64,000 bases of DNA from Betaproteobacteria bacterium RIFCSPLOWO2_02_FULL_63_19 (GTDB taxonomy: Bacteria > Pseudomonadota > Gammaproteobacteria > Burkholderiales > SG8-39): contig MEQX01000093.1 of the NCBI GenBank assembly GCA_001770415.1, positions 1-64,000 of the forward strand. Direction: 5' to 3'. Shown here piece after piece: positions 57,150 to 64,000 of this stretch. The position numbers and the translations under genes are program-made. How positions within the stretch are numbered: the stretch's first letter is position 1; every line of letters starts with the position of its first letter. The notes beneath the pieces are model-generated. The model saw nothing but the letters and a program-made list of their open reading frames with translations. It made no database searches and was not told where the DNA came from.

Positions 57150-58130
57150 CTACGACTCCGGCAGTGAGGAAACGTGTTCCGACTGCGGCGAAAAATAGCT
57201 CGCGTACGACGCCCTTGGATAGGCATCGAGAAGCCCTCCCTCCGTCGCGTTGACAATGCGAACGCCGAGCGATTCGGCCTTGCTTCTGATCAGGCGATGG
57301 CTCTCAAACTCCCGCCGGATAATATTGAGAAACCCTTCGTAACCAATTCCTCGGCCGTCCTTGGCAATACTGTCGAACTCGGGAAATTGTTCATGCTTGT
57401 CATAGAAGTGATAGCTTGCACCGGTATCTGCGAGCCAATTGCAATCGAAACCGATCAGGCAGATCTCCTTGAAACCGAGGTAGACCGCAAGCGGAATAGC
57501 GATGGCGCTGCCCGTCGTCATACCGATGTTTCTCGGTCTGCAGAAATCGAAATCCACCAGAGCGGCCCGCCGAGTCTGAAACCCGGCGCGGGCGTAGTAG
57601 ACACTTCTACCGGTATACAGCCGATACTTTGCAACGAGTGGGCGCGCAAGTTCATGAATTACCAGCGACGTATTCGGCAGCTCGCGCTCGATGGTCCTGT
57701 GCCACTCGACCGAGCGGGACTCGTCTAACATGAAGTGCGGATCGAAGATACAGAGAAACTTGAGCCCGATCGACGCGGCGTGCGGGTGCTTGTAAAAGCT
57801 ATTCGCCCCTATTGTGAATTCGTTCGCGAGCGACCGCAGATCCATCGCCTTGAGCGAGGGACCGTTGCCAATAACGAAGCACCGTCTATGATTCGAAAAA
57901 CGGTTCTTCAGCGGTCGCATTTCGGGGTCCCCGGAACCAAACAGCCTTCTCCAGGCGTCGCCGGCAATATCGCGCGTATTGGGCCCAACGACCCAATCGG
58001 CCGTCTCAAGTATGACCTTCTTGACGGAGGTCATCTTTCCTCTCCCACTATTGCGTTCAGGTGACAAAATCGGATCAGGAATTTCCTGACATGTGACCTC
58101 CATTCGGCATCCGCTGTCAGGCAAATGCAC
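57150..58130 (-). CDS. DUF115 (6-HMP/Maf)-like or GT42-like putative nonulosonate transferase
   Basis: RRCFVIGNGPSLKAMDLRSLANEFTIGANSFYK and GMTTGSAIAIPLAVYLGFKEICLIGFDCNW; start may be 58038 (MTSVKKV). Confidence 0.65.
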   Translation of the reverse strand: MHLPDSGCRMEVTCQEIPDPILSPERNSGRGKMTSVKKVILETADWVVGPNTRDIAGDAWRRLFGSGDPEMRPLKNRFSNHRRCFVIGNGPSLKAMDLRSLANEFTIGANSFYKHPHAASIGLKFLCIFDPHFMLDESRSVEWHRTIERELPNTSLVIHELARPLVAKYRLYTGRSVYYARAGFQTRRAALVDFDFCRPRNIGMTTGSAIAIPLAVYLGFKEICLIGFDCNWLADTGASYHFYDKHEQFPEFDSIAKDGRGIGYEGFLNIIRREFESHRLIRSKAESLGVRIVNATEGGLLDAYPRASYASYFSPQSEHVSSLPES

Positions 58131-58201
58131 CTACGTTCGATCCTACGACAACAAAACACGCGCCGCTGCATAAGGTACCGCCCGATCAACCGTCCCCCAA
58201 G

Positions 58202-58999
58202 TTACCTGTCTGGCTCTCGCGCTTGCGCGTCGGACAAACGACGTGGCTGCCAGACCATGAAATCCGCCGCGCTGGCGAAGGCTCCTGCATTCGCGCGAAG
58301 CGTATCCAGACTCAGCTCCCACCATCGCGACGCGAGGAGTTGCGCGACCACTGCCTCGTCGAACCGATGACGAACCACTTTTGCGGGCACGCCGCCTACG
58401 ATCGCGTATGGTGGAACGGATCCGGCGACCACGGCACCGGCGGCGACGATTGCGCCATCGCCGATCGACGCCCCATCGAGGATGATTGCTCTAGCACCGA
58501 TCCAGACATCGTTCCCGATACGTATACTCTGGAACTCTTCGAATTTTTGTTCATCAACGAAAGATACCTGCGACTGTTTAAGCGTCGAATAAAACGCAGG
58601 GTGCGAGCTGACGAAAGCTTCCGCCGGATGGCGTCCTAGCCCGATAAGGCACTCGGGCCCAACGCACGTGAACTTGCCTATCGTCGCGTTCATGATCCTG
58701 CTGCCATGCGATACATAACTCATATCGCCGATCTCTACATCTTCCATATAGACGTGGTCGTAGAGCGTATTGAAACGCCCGAACCTGGATCGTTTCGCAG
58801 TTGCCATGTAGCCAATCCTGAGATGGCTTCCGAAGCACCGAAACTTTAATGCCAATGTTCTCACCAGCCAGGCGATCCAAACCGTGAGCGGGTTCTTCAG
58901 CAGCATCTCATGGGCTCGCATAATCCCGCCTACGTATTTCGCCATTCGCGCCGCAACTAGAATTCGCCTTTGGCGCATCAAAAAGGTGACTTGCGTCAA
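58202..58999 (-). CDS. CatB-like hexapeptide-repeat O-acetyltransferase
   Basis: SIRIGNDVWIGARAIILDGASIGDGAIVAAGAVVAGSVPPYAIVGGVPAKVVRHRF, left-handed beta-helix acyltransferase; start uncertain. Confidence 0.9.
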   Translation of the reverse strand: MTQVTFLMRQRRILVAARMAKYVGGIMRAHEMLLKNPLTVWIAWLVRTLALKFRCFGSHLRIGYMATAKRSRFGRFNTLYDHVYMEDVEIGDMSYVSHGSRIMNATIGKFTCVGPECLIGLGRHPAEAFVSSHPAFYSTLKQSQVSFVDEQKFEEFQSIRIGNDVWIGARAIILDGASIGDGAIVAAGAVVAGSVPPYAIVGGVPAKVVRHRFDEAVVAQLLASRWWELSLDTLRANAGAFASAADFMVWQPRRLSDAQAREPDR

Positions 59000-59060
59000 T
59001 TCTGGGTACGAGAGGCGGTGAGGAACAGGCCACAGTATGCGAGGACGAGTTAGCCGTGAA

Positions 59061-60233
59061 TTACAGTTTCTCGAGAAATTCGATTCTGTTCCGCCATTTC
59101 ACGATGTGTGGCATCGAAGACGAGTGAAGGTACTCGTATAAGGATTCCCCTTCGAGTGCCGACTGAAGGATCGCCAGATACTCCTCGCCTTCGACGCCGC
59201 GCTCGCTCCGCCGTATCGTAAAATCTACGGTCACGGCGCTTTCGGGGGTTGACTTGAGCGATACCACGGGCGACCGCTTCTCGATTGCTGACAGGATGTC
59301 CGAGTTAATGATCATCAGCCAATGGCCAATCTGTTCCTGACTGAGCCGGTCCAGACGTTCCTCAATCGACTGCATGCGGTTTAGAAATCCAAGCATGCGG
59401 AATTCCTTCATCCAGGCGGAAAAAGAGTGCACAGGATAGCTATGATATTGGTGCTCCTCCAATTGGCTGCTCCGAAGAAATACCAGCGACAGATCCCCGA
59501 TGTGCGCACGATTTATTCCCAGCATCTCGTTTCTCAGCCAGTATGACTCTCTGGCCAGTCCGTCCGGCAACAAAAGCACGCTCTCGCCGTCCCGCCACGA
59601 GAACACCACGTCATTCGCCGCTGCCTGGATGCCCTCATTCCACCCGGAAGTGTCGAACATCTGCAATGCGTGAAGGTACCCATCAGTCAGACTTCCCTCG
59701 ACCGGAATGCAGTTCAGCCCGACGCCGAACAGTCCGCGCAGACAGTACGGCCTCGTCGGAAGCCGTTTCCTAATTTCGGACGAGAATCGGGCCGCGTTGA
59801 TGAATACGCCTGCCACCTCGTGCTTGTTCAGATGGACAATCTGCTCGTTCATCAGCATGAACTCCGGCGGCAGGAAGTACCGGCGGACATTTCGGAATTC
59901 GCGCGTGATGGCCTTTTCGCCGTATTCGAAGTTCAAGCGGAACCCGTCCTGGCTGCGCAACAGGGCGACGTCGTGGGCGAAGGGACGCAGGATGACCTCG
60001 AAGATGTCCGGATTCCGGTTTATGAGCTGGATCGCCTCAGGGTTGTGCTGCGCAACGTCGGCAACCGTTGCGCCGGTAAGACCGAGAACCATGCGCTTGT
60101 TCAGGTCGACATAGAGTTGCAGCCACTGCGACAGGATGGAACGGCGTCCCCCTTGCAGGGCCTTTATCCAGTTCTTGCTCGGCAAGCAAGAGGCGTCGGC
60201 GTTGAAATTCACCACATCGACAAGCTGCTTCAT
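59061..60233 (-). CDS. Uncharacterised protein; possible GH57/deacetylase-type barrel
   Basis: VDVVNFNADASCLPSKNWIKALQGG...MVLGLTGATVADVAQHNPEAIQLINRNPDIFEVILRPFAHDVALL...YFLPPEFMLMNEQIVHLNKHEVAGVFI; ATGA overlap with upstream gene. Confidence 0.5.
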   Translation of the reverse strand: MKQLVDVVNFNADASCLPSKNWIKALQGGRRSILSQWLQLYVDLNKRMVLGLTGATVADVAQHNPEAIQLINRNPDIFEVILRPFAHDVALLRSQDGFRLNFEYGEKAITREFRNVRRYFLPPEFMLMNEQIVHLNKHEVAGVFINAARFSSEIRKRLPTRPYCLRGLFGVGLNCIPVEGSLTDGYLHALQMFDTSGWNEGIQAAANDVVFSWRDGESVLLLPDGLARESYWLRNEMLGINRAHIGDLSLVFLRSSQLEEHQYHSYPVHSFSAWMKEFRMLGFLNRMQSIEERLDRLSQEQIGHWLMIINSDILSAIEKRSPVVSLKSTPESAVTVDFTIRRSERGVEGEEYLAILQSALEGESLYEYLHSSSMPHIVKWRNRIEFLEKL

Positions 60234-61273
60234 GCGAGCAACGCGCCTTGAAATTCTCGGTTGAGTTCCAGAAATTCTGAGTACTGCGCATCGTGTATCG
60301 GAATTCCCTCGTTTGTGCGCCGAGCCAGACTGATCTTCTCCGGGTCTCCGGCCACCATAACCGCTCCGCCGTCGCTCAGCGGCGGCATCGACCGTACGCG
60401 ATCCACGACCGCCTGCAAGTTCTTGCGGAAAACTGCCGGTTCAACGAAGCGGGAAATATCCAGCGCTGCAAAGAAGTGGCTCACGCGCCGTTTGTTGCTG
60501 CCGAGCGGCAGGGTGTACATCGGCGGGATATCCTTGCCAATCGGCCCGCCCGCGAGGATTGCGCACAGGACCTCGACCATCATGCCCAGTCCATACCCCT
60601 TGTATCCGCCGGCAGGATTCAGACTCGTCGCCTTGCCGGGGTCGGTCACGCTGTGCCCGTCCGCATCAAAGCCCCAGTGCTCAGGAATGTTCCGCTTTTC
60701 GCGACGGAAGTTGTTTATCCGGTTCCAGGACACGAGCGAAGTCGCCATGTCCAGACAGTATGGTCCTTCATCGTGAAGTGGCGCAGTGAAACAGATCGGG
60801 TTCGTACCAAAGAAGGCCTCTTTGGCACCAAACGCCTTGACCAGGGCGTCGGCATTGGTAAATGCAAATCCCAGGAAATCGCACTCGGCGGCCATCAGAC
60901 CGAAATACGCGGCCGCCGCAAAGTGGGTCGAATTCCTCACGCTCGCGGCGCCCATGCCGCTTTGCCTGGCAAGGGCCATGGCTTCCTCCATCGCGACAGC
61001 GCCGGCGTGGTGCCCGAAGGCGTGGTCCGCATCGACCATGGCGGTCGATGCGCCGCCGCGGGAAACGTGAATATTCGGTCGAGGGTTTACCCTTCCGGCG
61101 ACTACGCCCCGGCAATAATGCGGAAAAAGATTGATGCCGTGGGAATCGACCCCGCGCAGGGATGTCTGGATAAGAGACGCAACTACGTGACGCGCAGAAT
61201 CCGATGTGACGTTCTGCCTGGCCAACTCGTTGGCCATTAGCTCGGAAAGCTTTGCTGCATCAAACCGGATCAC
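60230..61273 (-). CDS. Ldh family (malate/L-lactate/ureidoglycolate-type) oxidoreductase
   Basis: GVDSHGINLFPHYCRGVVAGRVNPRPNI; SVRNSTHFAAAAYFGLMA; GYKGYGLGMMVEVLCAILAGGP; GTG start. Confidence 0.92.
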   Translation of the reverse strand: MIRFDAAKLSELMANELARQNVTSDSARHVVASLIQTSLRGVDSHGINLFPHYCRGVVAGRVNPRPNIHVSRGGASTAMVDADHAFGHHAGAVAMEEAMALARQSGMGAASVRNSTHFAAAAYFGLMAAECDFLGFAFTNADALVKAFGAKEAFFGTNPICFTAPLHDEGPYCLDMATSLVSWNRINNFRREKRNIPEHWGFDADGHSVTDPGKATSLNPAGGYKGYGLGMMVEVLCAILAGGPIGKDIPPMYTLPLGSNKRRVSHFFAALDISRFVEPAVFRKNLQAVVDRVRSMPPLSDGGAVMVAGDPEKISLARRTNEGIPIHDAQYSEFLELNREFQGALLA

Positions 61274-62435
61274 GCATGTCCTTCCACGAGGAATTCTCCG
61301 CCAGGCTCTGGTTCACGGCGTCCACGACCGCCGTGGATACCAGCGCCTCACGCATCGTGGGCCGGTTGCCCCTAAGCTCAGCGGCGTCAACCCGCCGTGA
61401 GACGACGTCGAAAACGTCGCGAACGAACTGGTCGATGCTCTCGTGGCCGTAGCCGCGAAATGCAAGTTGTCCGTCCACGTCAGGGAGGTAATCCGAAAAA
61501 TAGGGGTTGATCTGCTGTATTCCGAGATCTTCGTGCACTACTTCGAGGCCCCGGTTCTTCTGGTCGCACTGAATCCTGCCGCGCGTGCCAATCACGCTGA
61601 ATTTCTGGTCCGACATCGCGCTGCTGCAGGCCGGATCGATCCAGTTGACGGAAATCTGCGAAACGAACCGGTCCGCTTTGTCCGCCGGGTTCTGCCAGAT
61701 TACGGTGGCGTGAACCGAGTCCCAGGTGTCGATCCCGTGCCGACGAAGCGTGCCTTCCGTGCCGACGGCCATGGCCCGGATGGGCACGCAACGCGTAAGA
61801 AACCAGATCAGGTCCACATAATGCACGCCAAGATATTGGAAGATATTCGTCCGGCTCGACCAGCTGCGAAACGTGGTCCATGGAATCGTGATTCTCTGGC
61901 TGTACTCCACGGTGAAATAGAGCAGCTTGCCGAGTGTTCGACTTTCCAACTCTCGACGCACCCAAAGATTGGTCGCATCCCATCGCTTGTGGAACTCCAC
62001 TACGCCGTAAAGCCCGTTTTCAGCGCGGATGCGCTCGAGCTCTCTGGCTTCAGCCAACGTCGGTGTTAGCGGCTTGACCACCAGGCAATGCATCGCCTGC
62101 CGCAGAATCGCCCGAGCGTAGGCGAAATGCAGGTGATCGGGTACTGAGACTATCGCGCAGTCATAGCGGGCGTCACTGCACAGCGCGGCTATTTCATCGT
62201 CCACCGTGCGTGCGATGGCGCGATAGCGCACCTTCAGGTCCGATCCAATCGTCGCATTAATTCGCGCCGCGGCCGCGTCGACCGTCGCAGCGTTAGCGGG
62301 GCTGGTGGCGACAACCGTGACCTCTTCGATGGGCAAGGCCTTCGATGTCTGCGCTAACGACGAAAGCACCGTCCCTGGACCCGTCCCGTCCCTTCCGGTT
62401 ACATACATGCCCGCCCCGATGACAAGTACCTTCAT
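61260..62435 (-). CDS. Gfo/Idh/MocA family oxidoreductase
   Basis: MKVLVIGAGMYVTGRDGTGPGTVLSSL; DCAIVSVPDHLHFAYARAILRQAMHCLVVKPLTPTLAEARELERI. Confidence 0.88.
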   Translation of the reverse strand: MKVLVIGAGMYVTGRDGTGPGTVLSSLAQTSKALPIEEVTVVATSPANAATVDAAAARINATIGSDLKVRYRAIARTVDDEIAALCSDARYDCAIVSVPDHLHFAYARAILRQAMHCLVVKPLTPTLAEARELERIRAENGLYGVVEFHKRWDATNLWVRRELESRTLGKLLYFTVEYSQRITIPWTTFRSWSSRTNIFQYLGVHYVDLIWFLTRCVPIRAMAVGTEGTLRRHGIDTWDSVHATVIWQNPADKADRFVSQISVNWIDPACSSAMSDQKFSVIGTRGRIQCDQKNRGLEVVHEDLGIQQINPYFSDYLPDVDGQLAFRGYGHESIDQFVRDVFDVVSRRVDAAELRGNRPTMREALVSTAVVDAVNQSLAENSSWKDMRDPV

Positions 62436-63160
62436 GCCTTGCCTCCAAACAGGCATTCAGCAATCCGCAAATCGCGCGGCGTATCGATGTCTATGACATC
62501 GTCCGGATTCATGACATACGGCAGGATAAAATCACCTGTCATCGATTTCTTGCGGAATATCGTCACCGGACGGGTCACGTCGATGACGCAATTGTAATAA
62601 TAGACTTGAGGCAGATCCTGACGCCTTAGCAGATACGGAACCGGGTTTTCACCCTTCATGATGGGGTCCAGAAATCCATCCCGATCGATGTAGAACATCC
62701 GATAGGGATGCTTGTCAGGCTGCGAGACGGAGCGCACCGAGTCGGCGTCGGGACGATTCTGGAGCAGAGTGATGCATTCGTCGATCCACTCGGACTTGCG
62801 ATACGGCGCGGTCGGACGAAGATGCACGACCAGGTCGGGGCGATAACTTTCCTGCTCTTCCAGGAAACGCAATGCGTGTTCGAAAACCGGAAGATCTAGA
62901 ACATGATCCTCAGCGAGCTCTGGCGGGCGCAAAAACGGAAGCTCGGCACCGCAGTCCAATGCAACGCGCCGAATTTCCTCGTCATCCGTGGATACGATCA
63001 CGCGGTTGACGAGCCGCGCCTGCGAGGCATGAACGATCGAGTGCGCCACGAGAGTCTTGCCGTTGAACTGCAGGAGGTTCTTGCGCTTGATTCCCTTCGA
63101 ACCTCCTCGCGCGGGAATGATCGCGAGCACCTTTGGAGGGGCGACCCGGCCGGAACTCAT
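62432..63160 (-). CDS. Acylneuraminate cytidylyltransferase family protein (CMP-NulO synthetase-like)
   Basis: VLAIIPARGGSKGIKRKNLLQFNGKTLVAHSI; VIVSTDDEEIRRVALDCGAELPFLRP; HLRPTAPYRKSEWIDECI; DIDTPRDLRIAE. Confidence 0.93.
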   Translation of the reverse strand: MSSGRVAPPKVLAIIPARGGSKGIKRKNLLQFNGKTLVAHSIVHASQARLVNRVIVSTDDEEIRRVALDCGAELPFLRPPELAEDHVLDLPVFEHALRFLEEQESYRPDLVVHLRPTAPYRKSEWIDECITLLQNRPDADSVRSVSQPDKHPYRMFYIDRDGFLDPIMKGENPVPYLLRRQDLPQVYYYNCVIDVTRPVTIFRKKSMTGDFILPYVMNPDDVIDIDTPRDLRIAECLFGGKA

Positions 63161-63984
63161 TTAACAGCCTCTGTATAAAGCGACACGAATTTGCGCCCCT
63201 CGTCGTCCTTGTCGAGAAACAGTTCACTGCATTGCCCCTGCATGAACCCCGCGCGCTTCACCTGGCCGAATCCGCTGTTGGTGACATAGATGCTCAGCGT
63301 CTCAAAGTCCCAGGCGGAAACATGGCCGTATTCCTGCGTCACAAAACTGACAGCCTGCATAGGAGAAACTAGCCGACGGGATGCGCGCGCTGCATCGGCG
63401 CTCTGAATAAACATGAGCGTTTCCCAGCGCTCGAACCAACCGTTATCCCCTTCGCTGTAGTGTTGAACGAACAACGAAACGTCGGGCACGATCACCCTTA
63501 GGACGCTACCGGGTTTCATGACGCGGTAACACTCGCCCAGCAGGCGGCTGACTTCGGCATAGGTCAGATGTTCAAGGACATGCTCGCAGAATATACCGTC
63601 CACTGTGCCGTCGCTGATCTTCAGCGGACGCCGGAGATCGGCGCCATAGTCGATTCCGGGCGTGCCGAAGAAGTCGATGTTGGTGTACCCCTTCCTGCAA
63701 TGGGGACCACTACCCAGGTTGACATAGTTCCTGGTTTGGCGATCGAGAACCAAAGGAAATGCAAGTAGGTTACCCAGAAAGGCGCGCATCTCGAATACGA
63801 TGACGCTAAAAGCCGGATCCGGCAAGAAGAAGAACAGCGCTCTCAGCGCGCGTTTTACCGGACGCATCACGCTGACGGCACCGACACCGTGAATTCCAAA
63901 GTCAATGTTTGACGACCTCGTAAGCAGGTCGGTGGTCTCCATCCTCGTACAAGAACATCGCCGCCAACCCATTTCCCTTGTCAC
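63157..63984 (-). CDS. Class I SAM-dependent methyltransferase
   Basis: NYVNLGSGPHCRKGYTNIDFFG; VDGIFCEHVLEHLTYAEVSRLLGECYRVMKPGSVLRVIVPD; start may be 63867. Confidence 0.85.
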   Translation of the reverse strand: MTREMGWRRCSCTRMETTDLLTRSSNIDFGIHGVGAVSVMRPVKRALRALFFFLPDPAFSVIVFEMRAFLGNLLAFPLVLDRQTRNYVNLGSGPHCRKGYTNIDFFGTPGIDYGADLRRPLKISDGTVDGIFCEHVLEHLTYAEVSRLLGECYRVMKPGSVLRVIVPDVSLFVQHYSEGDNGWFERWETLMFIQSADAARASRRLVSPMQAVSFVTQEYGHVSAWDFETLSIYVTNSGFGQVKRAGFMQGQCSELFLDKDDEGRKFVSLYTEAVK

Positions 63985-64000
63985 CGCGACGGAATTTTAC

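Noticed and set aside
60293-61240. 315 aa plus-strand ORF
   Set aside because: Antisense to the Ldh-type gene; no recognisable motifs.

Overview
This is a GC-rich window from a proteobacterial chromosome. Gene content and order (ilvB-ilvH-ilvC-psd-pssA-leuA; pepA-holC-valS; sigma/DUF3619/DUF3106/RDD) look betaproteobacterial, which is an inference. Positions 1-8.5 kb hold a catabolic region: TRAP transporter, FAH-family hydrolase and hydantoinase/oxoprolinase A+B. Positions 9-44.5 kb are mostly housekeeping: tRNA-Pro(CGG), ispB, rplU-rpmA-obgE-proB, an Fe-S protein/DUF3501/rubrerythrin group, rppH, proS, pyrF, the ilv/leu block, lptFG, pepA-holC-valS, an M48 protease, moaC and a MacAB-like exporter. 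Positions 45-64 kb are a surface-glycan locus: polyprenyl-P sugar transferase, several glycosyltransferases, two FkbM methyltransferases, a GNGPSL-type DUF115/GT42-like protein, an acetyltransferase, and a tightly coupled five-gene cassette that includes a CMP-nonulosonate-type cytidylyltransferase. The best candidates for something undescribed are (i) that cassette plus the GT42/DUF115-like protein, and (ii) a Leu-rich 26-codon ORF immediately upstream of leuA that looks like an attenuation leader. All assignments come from reading the supplied translations and sequence; no database searches were run.
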